DNA of 64,000 nt from NCBI GenBank assembly GCA_963082975.1, contig OY720350.1:767001-831000 (forward strand), written 5' to 3'. This DNA is from Labia minor (lineage: Eukaryota; Arthropoda; Insecta; Dermaptera; Spongiphoridae). Of this stretch, positions 45,424-58,300 are shown in pieces (the first letter of the stretch is position 1; each line of letters begins with the position of its first letter). Both the position numbers and the translations under genes were made by a program. Below the pieces are notes generated by a model. It did no database searches and was not told where the DNA came from. It saw only the letters and a list, made by a program, of their open reading frames with translations.

Positions 45424-46337
45424 ATAATTAAAATAATAATTCATAACAAAAAAAATGCTAATTTACTAGCATTTATTTTTATACTAATAATAAATGTTTA
45501 TTATTATCATAAATAAACGATATTGTCTATGAAAATTAAATAAAATATATATTGGAATGTTTTTTTTTCAAGTATTAGATTATTTTTTATTTGTTTTTGA
45601 TTTAATCTTCTCCTTCTATCATTAAAAATTAATAAGTAAGTTATTTTTAAGTTATATTTTATAATTTGATTTTTAAATAAATAATCTCCCTTTTATATAG
45701 GCAAATTAATGCTGTTTAAAAAAATTAAACTTTATTGTAATAAAATTATTATTTTTTAATATAGTATTATAATTGGTTAAGATTATACACAAAGTGCTTG
45801 ATCATTCTACTTTTTTTTTAAATGGCAAAATACATTTTATTAGACCGAATACTCTGATGAGAATTTTTTCATTTATTTATATGCGATTAAATTTTTTTCT
45901 GATGAAATTTAAGTGTTTAATTAGTAGATACTTAATAGCAATTCAATATAATTAATTCCTTCCATAATTATAATTTTAAGAAAAATGAAGATTTAAAATT
46001 TAATAACTATTTTATTATATGCTTTTAATATGGAAACAAATGTAGTATTATAATAATATTTAAATTTAAAAAAAATTGATAATTTCATGTGCCGCTATCT
46101 ATCGGTCCGAAATATATTTGATTTTTTTAATAACTAATGTCAAAAGAGTTCTTTGATTTTCTTTAATTCACATTAATTAATTTTAATTTTGGTTTTCTTT
46201 GTTTTATAATAAATAAATTAAAATGTTAAAGGTATTTAGTAGAATAACTATTTCTTTTTTTTAATATAAAAGAAAATTTATTTTTTGTTTTATTTTAGAA
46301 CAATTAAAAGTTCATCACAATAAGTGGCATTAATAAA
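45424..46337. other. Intergenic region between AIMP1 and the myotubularin gene
   Basis: AT-rich. An AATAAA near 45510 could end the AIMP1 transcript. An acceptor-like TTTTATTTTAG at 46288-46298 lies 39 bases before the myotubularin ATG and may end a 5' untranslated intron. If so, the transcription start lies further left in this stretch. No repeats were recognised. Confidence 0.45.
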
Positions 46338-49300
46338 ATGGATCTTAAATCAAGTTCAGAATTATTAAATGATCTTCATCCTTCAAAACATGCAAGTTCA
46401 GATTCGTTGGGCTCCGATTCGAAATCTAGTTCATTAAATTCGAAACTTGGCAGAGAATCAGTAAGTTTAATTTGAAACTCATATTAATTAAATTAATTTA
46501 TATATATGTTGTTAATTATTTTTAAAAAAATATATTTTTTCATTTTTATTGAATTTTTATTTATAGAATACAATTAGATATTGTTTAAACTTTATATATA
46601 TTATTACTCGTAATTCTTTTATTTCCCTATTACCAATAAAGCACTAATAATGTCGTCTAGAGTGAAATCGATCTTTCAAGTTAAAATTTCCATTTCAAAA
46701 TCTGGCTAACTATTTTTTAATCATTCAGAGAGCAAGCGCACGATCCAGATAAAAACTTTCCATGTTTGTTTATGCAGTTTTGTATTTTTCTAGCAAAAAT
46801 TAGGAATTTATCGTGTAATAACCGTACATTAACTTCAATTCAGTCTGAATCATTTCAAGCCATTACTTTTTGTAAATTTTTTTGGCAGCATTTGAATTCT
46901 TTGTTGGAAGAACTATTCATTTTTTTTGTCTCACGTATCCACTCAATGTTTATCATTTTCATATCTAAATGTCATCAATTTGAATAAATCATCATCATCG
47001 GAATGGGTGAATTTCAGGTGAATTATGACTTCTTAATTATGATATTACGATTTACATCTGACTGTTTCAACATAACTCACTGATGGAGCACTATTTGTCA
47101 TCGGACGAAACTTATTTTATAATGATAATATATTAGTATATTAATAGAATTAATTATAGGCACTAATTGACAAATTTTGATCAATTTCCTTCATCATAAT
47201 TATTACCTTTTTAATTAGATAATATCATTAAGTATTTCATAAATAATTATATTTCTAAAAAAAAAGAAATATAATGTAATCACTTTATTATTTTATTATT
47301 TTAAATGCCTTTGTGATATCAAATATATATGTTATAAAAAATGAAATAAACCTCGCCATGTTATTATTACATATATGGTATATGTAATAAGTGTTATAAT
47401 GAACTTTTTTTGCTTCCAACGCTTGGCCTGCTTTTTCTATGCATGTATGTGTTTTATAAAACTCCATTAAATATAACCTCCCTTTTTATTAGTAACATTA
47501 ATCATTCTTTTGAAGTCTCTTCACTTTCTTAATAATAATAATATTAAAAAAAAAAAAATAAGGTTTAGGTTCTTGATGCGCAGACTGACAGGATTTATTT
47601 TACAGGTAAGTTCAAGTAAAAGCTCACCGTCAAAAAGTTATTCTACGTCCAGTTCAACATCAAATGAACATGTAGTTTCTTCTTTAGAAAATAAATTAAA
47701 CTATAAAGTAAGTTTTTCTCACTCTTTCTTTTCTTCTTCTTATATCATATTCCTCAACCACGAGATTCTTCTTCTTCCTACTCCGCGGAGGCCCTCCATT
47801 TTCTTATCTACTGATTTGTTTTTGTTTTTATGCACTGCTACTAATGAAATGTCACTTTTTTGTATATATATATATGGGTACCCTTTTTGAATTGAAGATT
47901 ACGATTATATAAGAAGATGACCCATTATAAGATAGCCTTCCTTTCACAGCCTCTCTATGACTTAACTTCTATGCGGAGTTTCTATTTAATAATTCCTAAG
48001 GATAAATTATAACGAGAAAACAATAAATCACCCATTTTTACAATCCCTAAAGCGAGCAAAAAGTATTAGTTGCTGCTAAGTAGTAAACAAATATTTTTCT
48101 AATCAATTTTCAAGACTATCTACAAAAATTCAGATAAATTTTTTCACAATTTTATTTATTGGAAATTGTTTGTTATATAGCGTAGTTTCCACTTTTCTTT
48201 CAGAATTTACTTAATTCAAATTTTTAAAATTTTTATAAAAATAGCAAGATATTTTATAAAGTACATAAATAGAGATAAAACAACATACTTAATATATAAG
48301 ATATCTCAATCGTTTCCCTGGTCCTACAAGAGAAAATATTTTGAATTAATAAAATTAGTATATTTGAATAATACATGTTTTTTAGAAGATCTTTTGAAAG
48401 TTGACCTAATATAACAGTCTTATTTTGGGAACATTTAGTATCTCCTATTAGGCAACCTGCATTCTGAACAGATAAACAACATTTTTCGTAAATTAATTTT
48501 TTTCAACTATTTTAATAAAAATTAATGGTTATATAAATAGACATCTTTATGTAGAGAATATTTAACAACACAAATAGTAAAAAAAATCAAAATTGAAAAA
48601 AAATAATTTAGTGCCCCTTACTAATGTTCATAACAAAGCATCCCATATATTAGGACAATTTTTCCTACTAGTAGTTTTTAATTTTAGAAAATCATCTATT
48701 GTATGTCGGAAGGAGTAACAAAAAAAGTACGAAACTTAATATGCAATCGAGTTGTTTTATTCAGATACCCAGAACTCGTACAGAGTTATATAGTTGTATA
48801 AGAGTTAAATTTCAGTAATCAAATATTTTAAAATATACTAATAAAATAAATTTAAAAATAAAAATGTAATGATTGTTTAGTGTTAAAATAAATATATATC
48901 TTATATATATATATATAAAAACAACGACTTTTATGAAATATATAAGGTAACATTTATTAAATTATTACAATACATATTTATAGAACACATTTATAGAAAA
49001 CATAAAACATGAATCAATATGTTTAGATTAATTTTGTTTGATATTAATCAATAATAGCCAATAAGAGAAGAGTTATCATGAAAACCTCAACTAGAGCAAT
49101 TCTACTACAAAATAATATAATAAAGGTGTTAAAGAAAATATTTAGGAGACTGAATAACAAGTTGATTGCATAGCAATAATGCACTTTGATACTTGTCCTT
49201 CCACTGGCGAAAGTCATTCTAAAATATAATTTTCAGTTTGGTTACAGTGCTGTCAACGTTTCGTTCTCCACAGCTATTTTTGTATTTGTTATTAAAACAA

Positions 49301-52300
49301 ACATTTTTTACAGATTTCAGTTAGAAGTCATTTTTCAAATCAAGTAAAGCGTATTTTCAAAGAAGTTCATGTGAGACATTAGTTTGAAGCATGCCTCAGT
49401 TGTTTTCGCTGATGTGCAGATATTCAACGATGATTCTTGGAAAGTTTATAAATGTGAACTTTGTAACTAAAAGCACAAGCACTGAACATTTGTATTGCTT
49501 TACTTTTAAAATAATTATTGGTTTAACCAAGGGCTATGTTTCTAAATCATTAAATTTTAGTGTCATTTTCCAAAGATAAAATTATAAATCTATGTGTTCT
49601 GCTTTCACTGAATAAATCAAAGATCAGAAGATTTTTTCAAGAGTAATACATATTTAAATAAATATCTCCTAAACTTAACACTACTAGTATTCTCGTAATC
49701 TTATAGAATTTAAAAAAAAGGTACCCTATAATTAGAACACTTTTCGCGAAATATATATTCATGTATTATTTTTATTTATTCATATATATTTGGAGTGTTT
49801 TCATTTAATACAATTAATGTGAATATTTTTATTGGAGAGCAGAATTTATATTTAAAGAAGTGTGTTTGTTTATAAAATCTAAGAAAATTTTATTAACATA
49901 AAATCAAAAGGAAAAAATATAATATTATCTATTATTAATATTTTTAATAAATATTTATGAGATTAATTCAATTTATTTAATAAAAATATATGTATTAATT
50001 AATTATCTTAATAACTATTTCAAATGTGGTATCTTGGAAATTTTTTCATTTAGCTTTGGCTGTAAATTGTTCAAAAGATAAACACCCTTGTTTCCTCCAA
50101 CCCCCCTCTTTTTTTTCTTTTTTTTTATTTGCTTTAATTTTGATTAAATGATGGAGAAGCCTAAATATAAATAAATTGATTTTTATATTTATGTTTTAAT
50201 ATTAATTGAATAATTAATTTTTAATTTTCTCTATTTTATAGCGTATTGCTACTTCCGGTGTTGGTGGTCCGGTATCTTCGCCACAATCTTTGACCCCTTC
50301 TGTTGGCCCAAATGAAAATGCTTTGGGTCTTTCATCAGGTGGGGCGCCATCACGACCAGATGACCCTCCTCTTTTACCTGGTGAAAAGGTGCATGGAGTG
50401 GCCCGGGAGGTGACTTACCTCTGTCCATACACTGGACCAGCTCGAGGCGTTTTAAGTGTTACTAATTACAAATTACATTTCCGCTCTCTTGACCGTGACA
50501 CTCCCTATGTACTTGATGTACCACTAGGAGTGGTAAGACTACAATACATACGAGGGTGGGGTGAAAAGTTTCCGGCCTGTCCAAGAAAAACGTTTTTCAA
50601 TTTTTTTTTTCTTTATTTTTCAACATTCAAGATAGCTGAGACCTCTACGATGTCAGATGAACGTGTGCGAAATATTTTGCATAACCATTTGAATATGGAA
50701 AGCTGTGTGCAACGTCGGTGCCGCGTTTGCTAACGTTAGACCAAAAACTACTTCGAAAAATCATTTCTACCGACAATTTGGCGCTGTAGGCGTAATCCAA
50801 ACGAATTTTTGCGTCGATTCATAACTGTTGATGAGATTTAAATTAAATTTAATTAATTAAATTAATTAAAACACCGTTATGGAAAATGTATCGGTGGTGA
50901 TGGGGATTATGTTGAAAAATATAGCAAAATAAAAAATAATTTAAAAACATCGTTTTTCTTGGTCAGGCCGAAAACTTTTCATCCCACTCTCGTATATATC
51001 CATACATCTACTATATTGATCAATCTAATGAAATCCTTTTTAATCTATTTATTTAGGTTAGTCGAATTGAAAAAGTTGGTGGTGCATCAAGTCGAGGTGA
51101 AAATTCATATGGAATAGAAGTATTTTGTAAAGATATGCGAAATCTCAGATTTGCACATAAACAGGTAGAAAATGTATCCCTTTCTCAATATATTTAGTTC
51201 TTATTCATACTTTACAATATTTTTCTTTTAGGAAAATCATTCAAGAAGAAATGTATTTGAAAAATTACAACAGTATGCATTCCCTTTGTCGCATAAATTG
51301 CCACTTTTTGCATTTGAATATTCAGAAACATTTCCTGAAAATGGTTGGACAATTCATGAAACAGTGGCAGAACTTAAACGAATGGTATATATGTATATAT
51401 TTCTGTTTCCCAATGAATGAAATACTTTTTCATAAAATCAGAAAATGACTGATAAATTTTGTATAAATTAACTTTACATTTTAAATAGGACACTTTCTTG
51501 ATACAATGAAAATTATTAAGAATTTCCAAATAAATAAATTTATTTGAATTGTATTATTTATAAGAATATTATTTTTTAGGGCGTTCCAAATGATATGTGG
51601 AAATTAACCCGTATAAATGAACGCTATGAACTTTGTGAAAGTTATCCAACAGTATGGGCAGTACCAGCACAAGTTACTGATGAAGAACTTCGTGCTGTAG
51701 CAGCATTTCGGTAAAAAGTTGAAAAATGTATTTTTAAATAAATTTTTGCTTATAACAATAATATATACCAGGTATACAATCTTAAATCCGCTGTTCGCTC
51801 ATAGCGTTGTTCAAGGTCATGTGAACCCGCTATATTTTTTTTCTTATGGGTACGACGAGATTGGTTTCGTAAGTTTAAAGATGGCAATTTCGACTTAAGT
51901 GACAAGAAACATGATAATCGGCCTAGGAAAGTTGAAGACCACGAACTAGAGGCTCTTTTAAACGAATACGATACCCAATCGCAAAAAATGCTTGCCGAGC
52001 AATTAGCTGTTTCTCAACAAGTGATTTCCTTACGTCTACGTGCAATGGGTAATGTTCAAAAAATTGGAAAATGAGTGCCGCATGAATTGAACGACCGGCA
52101 AATGAAGCGACGTCAGAACCATTGCGAACTCCTGATTGCTAGACACAAAAGAAAAATGTTTTTGCACCGGATTATGACTAGCGATGAAAAATAGATATAT
52201 TTTAAAATCTTAAACGAAGAAAATCGTGGGTTGATCCCGGTCAGCCATCAAAATCTTGCGCTAGACCAAATCGCTTCGGACCGAAGACGATGTTGTGCGT

Positions 52301-55300
52301 TTGGTGGGACCAGCAGGGTATTATCTACTATGAGGTGTTGAAACCTAGTGAAACTGTCGATGCTCACCGTTTTCATCAACAATTAATCAAATTCAACTGT
52401 GTTCTCCGTGAAAAAAGGCAGACGAGACATGAAAAACTGATTTTTCTTCATGATAATGCTCCGTCTCACACGTCGAAAAAAGTAAAAAACTAGTTGGAAA
52501 CACTCAACTGGGAGGTGCTACCACACCCCGTTTATTCACCGGACCTGGCCCCGTCTAACTATCATCTATTTTGGTCAATGGGCCACTCGCTTGCTGAGCA
52601 GCACTTCGATTCTTACGAAGATGTCCGAAAATAGCCTGAAGAGTGGTTTGCCTCAAAAGAAAAAGAATTTTATTGGCATGGTATTCATAAATTTCCCAAA
52701 AGATGGAAAAAATGTATAGATAACGAGGGCAAGTACTTTGAATAAATTTGTTTTTGCTTTCCATTAAAAAAAAAAAGTGTTTTTCTCATCAAAAAACAGC
52801 GGATTTAAGCTTGTATATATATATATGTAGATATAATTTCCTTTAGATCTTGGACAAGCCCTTAAATTTTGGATTACGTCTATCAATGTAGAATAAACTT
52901 TTCTTCGTGATCGAATTAAGATGTTAGTATTTTCACTTATATAAAAGGTCGTCACATTTTATAAAAAAATATTTATTTAAAAGATAATAGGTATATAATG
53001 ATGGAAACATGCATGAATTTTTAATTTGCTCGAAATCTATAATACTATAATAATCTATATACTTTTCAATCATTTATTATGTTATAAAAATGATCTTCCG
53101 TCATATACAATTTCAAATATAATATATTCATATAGTGTTGCTTTGAAACTCAATTTTTTCCCTGTAAAATTCAAATTTTCAATGAATCTTTAACAGAAAA
53201 TTAAACTCACAACAATAATTATTATTTGTGAAAATTATTTAAATTTAAAACCATCACTGTTCACTAATCAAGTTATTACCTTTGTCTTTGCTTAATGTCT
53301 ATTTTAATTTATAACTAGCTGATCAGAGCGCCTTCGGCGCTCTTCTCATCTAAACGGAGGCTCCGCCCCCTGTACCCCCGAAGTAATACATAGTATTTCG
53401 TTGAAAGTCTGTACGTAAAAGGTTTTCATCCATTTTGTTGCAATCAGTATATTACATTATATTATCATATCTTTTTATGTTCTTATTTAAAAGATATTTT
53501 AATTTAATCAGTAAATTAATTATATATTACTATTGTATTTGTTATATCAATCTATCTATCCCTGTGGCTCTACGGATCTCGAAAGTAACCCCCAAGTCTG
53601 AGCTATAACCATCCTATATAACTCCTACCCTGACCCTTCCTACATTGTCCACTCACCACGTTCTTGGTCTTCCCAATCACACAGGACGTATCCCAATCGG
53701 TTTTTCCAAATATATTTCTTTAATCTACCATTCTAGCCATGACCACTTTCCATCTCAGCCTTCTCTATTTTATAACCTGAATAACCTTAACTATATCTGG
53801 AGATGCATAGAGGTCATGCAATTCCTCATTATGCCATCTCCGCCATACTCCGGTGATCTCATCTTTCTTTGGTCCTTAAATGCTACAAACAATCCTAATA
53901 TCAAATTCTCTAAATCTACTTTCGTCTCCCAAGAACATCGACCACCCATATAATACAACAGGCAAAATAATTGTTTTAAATATTTCAATTTTCATCCATT
54001 TTGATAAAAATTTTGATCAGTTAAGCCTCTTTAATGTATGATAACAGACGTTACACGATTGCGACCTCGATTTAAATTCTTATCCAATATTATTATCCTT
54101 TGTAATTATAGAATCTAAGTATTTAAATTTTTCTACATTAAGTATGTTAAGACTTTGTGTGTTAATAATGTTTTCTCTTACTAAATATTTTGTTTTATCC
54201 CTATTAATTAACAATCCCCATCTTATTTCCTGCCTCAATTCCATCATACATTACGTGTATACATAAGTGTCGGTTAAGTAAGAAATTTCTTTTTTTTTGT
54301 TTCTATGACAGCAAAAAAGTAAACAAATTACATACATACAAACAAACACTCTCCTTTATATATATATATAGATTTAATATTTCACTTTATGTTTACATAC
54401 AAAAAATTTAATTAAAAATCAAAACTTAATCAAAAATAATATTACTAATAAAAACAAAGGGTTTATATTATAAAGTTATTGAACTCAAAATAATACAATA
54501 TTTTCATTAGATTAATTAAAAAAATATAACAAGTAAAAAAATTGAAATTGAAATTTACCTAATTTAATATGTATTAAACCATGTAGAAAAATTTGTGACA
54601 TTAAATGGATATCTATTGTTAAGTATAGTTTGAGAATATCGAACTCTCTTATGATGATGAATCCTTAGGCTTGCTATTTTTTTCATATTTAAACTTCTTC
54701 TTTTGTACTCTTTACCAAATGAAGGAGGCCTTACCAAAGAATTTCCTAAAGTTACTAGTAAATATTTTTAAACCCCTCTGTCTGTCAGAATTTTATATAG
54801 ATTTCCATGATGTGCCATCTCAACAACCTGTCATTAATTAATAATTAATGTGTCTGAGAACTACTGCAACAAAAAAAAAATTATTTAAGTTATTTAAGTG
54901 ACAAAAAATTATATACTTTATTATAATATAATATAATACTTACATCGAAATGATCTTCACAGACAAAAAGAACCGATTTTATGGAAAAATCGGATAAATC
55001 TCTTCGAATTGTGTTATCCAAAGTTTTTGCTCCTACGGATTTAATATTAAAAAAAGTGTTTATTTGGAGAATATTTTGATGTATTTGTAGAGAGAATGAC
55101 GCAAAAAGTGAACGCCAGTGAGCGCTAGAATAACTAGGGCCTTTCTCAACAGGATTAATATGTGAATTAAAATTAAAGAAATAAATTGATATTAAAAATT
55201 AATTTTCGATAAACTGGCGTTCTCTTTTTTCAGTCACTGTACATAGAACAGGGAATTTGAATTTTGGAAGCGGAAAGCAGCTAGAAATGGCTTGAAATAG

Positions 55301-58300
55301 TAATCACAAGTGGTCTGCTCACAGGGAAAGCTCAGAGGCCAACCAATTATTAAAGTCACAGAGCAATGGCGCGCAAAAATGGGTGTTTCTAACTCATCTC
55401 AAGTTTGAGGGCTATTTTTTCATTGAAAAATTAAAAAAAAATACTTATATTTTTTATGACTTGTAGAATATTTAAGCATAAAAAAAACATTCATATTTTC
55501 CATGAAGAATAATTAGATTTATTCGTTACATTAATCGTTTTTTAATATATGTTCAAAATCATTCGTTTTAAATCAACCCTCTTCGGTTCTATTACATGTG
55601 CCGTTTCTTTATAACATAATATAATATCTAACAACTTTCTCACAATCATCCAGCAACTAAATGGCTTTCTTATTTATATACTCTCTCAATCCTCCTCCCT
55701 CCAATGCACTGTCCTTACAAACTACACATTTTACACACACTTTACATTTAATTTCTCTTTTTTCTTTCTCTATCTCACTCTCTCTCTATTTATATATATA
55801 TATATATATATATAATATAGTATATATTTATTAAATTTTCAGTTATCTAAATACACACTATTATGGATGGATATATGTAGAAAGTTTTCACTTAAGATCT
55901 TTGACATTGCATAGATATCGCGGAAACATTAATTGCATATTTAGTTATAATGTTGCTCCGCAGCAGCAGATGGTATTAAATTCATGACAATATAAAGGTT
56001 TCAATTCATTTCAATTCAAGTTTTTATGAATAATCGTCATGAGTATATTCTTATATAAAATAATATTCCATATATTTATAAATTATCAACCTAATTTGGC
56101 TTTTTTGCTACAATTATTGTTCTTGTAGATCTATATCGCTTTATAATTAGTAAATATAAAATACCACTGGGTTATTTGCAAAAATAATTATTTTTTTTTT
56201 TTTCAAGGTTGTTTAGACAATTTAATTGTTTGCTACTTATTTTTCGTTAAAAACTTTTCTTAACAAAAATTCTATTAAAGGCTATTTTATTAGAAAAATA
56301 TTAATTGGAAAATAATTTGATAGAGATGATAATAATAAAAAGTTAAATTTTTAAAAAAGGATAATTTATTTTTGAAGATCTCGTGGCCGTGTTCCTGTCC
56401 TCTCATGGATTCACCCAGAATCGCAAGCAACCATAACACGTTGCGCTCAACCATTAGTTAGTGTATCAGGCAAACGAAGTCGAGATGATGAACGATACAT
56501 TCAATTGATAATGGACGCAAATGCACAAAGTCATAAACTTTTTATTATGGATGCACGGCCCAGGTAATAAATATTTTTATAAAACTATTGCAATAATGAT
56601 AAAAAAAAAAAAAAAAATTTATTTTAATTTAGTTATTATTATTATTAATATTATTTTATAATTATTAGTGCAAATGCAATTGCAAATAAAGCAAAAGGTG
56701 GAGGTTATGAATCTGAAGATGCATATCAAAATGCTGAACTTGTCTTCCTTGATATACATAATATTCATGTAATGAGAGAATCCTTAAGAAAATTAAAAGG
56801 TATTACAATTTATTATTATTATTTCGTTAAAATCTCATATAAATATATTATTTTAGAGTTGTGTTTTCCATCGATTGAAGAATCTCGATGGCTCTCTGGA
56901 ATTGAGTCGACATATTGGTTAAAACATATAAAATGTATTCTTGCTGGTGCTGTAAGAATAGTTGATAAAGTAGAAAATCATCGTACAAGTGTACTTGTAC
57001 ATTGCAGTGACGGATGGGACAGAACTGCTCAGGTGTTTGGAATGAAATTTTTTATATTTTACACCTTACCTTACAACTTACACCTCCTTTACTTCCCTCT
57101 ATACAAATACACAAATCATACATACTATTTTTTTTCTATTTCCATAAATAATCATAATTATGAACATATTTTAATTTTTTTTTCAGCTAACAGCATTAGC
57201 CATGTTAATGCTAGATCCATATTATCGAACGATTAAAGGATTTGAAGTTTTAATTGAAAAAGAATGGCTTAGTTTTGGTCATAAATTCCAACAGGTTAAA
57301 TTTTAATTTATTTTAAGATATGATTTTTTTCACAGTTACAAAAAAAAAAAAAACTACAAACAATATAATTTATTTTTATTTTATTTTTTAGCGTGTTGGA
57401 CATGGTGATGAACACCATTCTGATGCAGATCGTTCACCAGTCTTTTTACAATTTATTGATTGTGTTTGGCAAATTACACAACAATTTCCTAATGCATTTG
57501 AATTTAATGAAAACTTTTTAATAAATATCCTAGATCATGTCTACTCTTGCCGTTTTGGCACTTTTCTTTTTAACAGGTATAATTTTTAATAGGATCATTT
57601 ATAATAATATTTCGATAAATGAAAATGAATAATATTATTCGAATTTATAACTGTTCCCTCGATCTAGAAATTTATTGGTGAAAGTCCCAATTCATTATTA
57701 TTAACGGTTAATGTGATAACCAATTTCCGATTTTTCGACATAGTTTTTCTGGGAAAAACAAAAATTTACTAATTTTTGGCAAATTTATGTGGGAATAACT
57801 TTCAAACAACAATAAAATAAAACAACATTAAATTCGGTTCGATAGAATTCCAGAAATAGGCCTCTTAAGAAATCATTTTCCATCTTAATTTGTCCAATCG
57901 ATTAACTCCAGGAAACAAAATATTAAGTAAAAAAGAAAACAGTAACTATTTTATAAAATTCCTGCTTAATTATTAATTCAAATAAAGTATATGTAAACTG
58001 AATTATAATACTATTAATTTTACTGAATTCTCTAATGCCATATCAAAAGTTTAAAATAAAATATATTGTTCCTATTTTTACAATTTTGACATGATTGAGT
58101 TAATCAAATTTGATAAGTGAAATAAAAATAATGATAAAGTAAAATTAGAGTCTTAAATTAATTATTTTATTATAGGAAAACTTTATTATATATATATATA
58201 CATTTGTAATTTTAAGATGTAAATCCTTCCATATCAATAACAGAAATAGATTGTCTTTAAAAAATTATATTGGTAGAATATATATGTTATTTTTTTATAG

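Larger units (their letters stand above)
51711..56377. other. Myotubularin intron 6
   Basis: It contains a nearly full-length mariner (51775-52815), a Helitron (53315-54372) and a Tc1-like short element (55090-55239). From 55740 to 55812 there is a pyrimidine-rich (CT)n and (TA)n microsatellite. The rest is AT-rich without recognised content. Confidence 0.55.
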
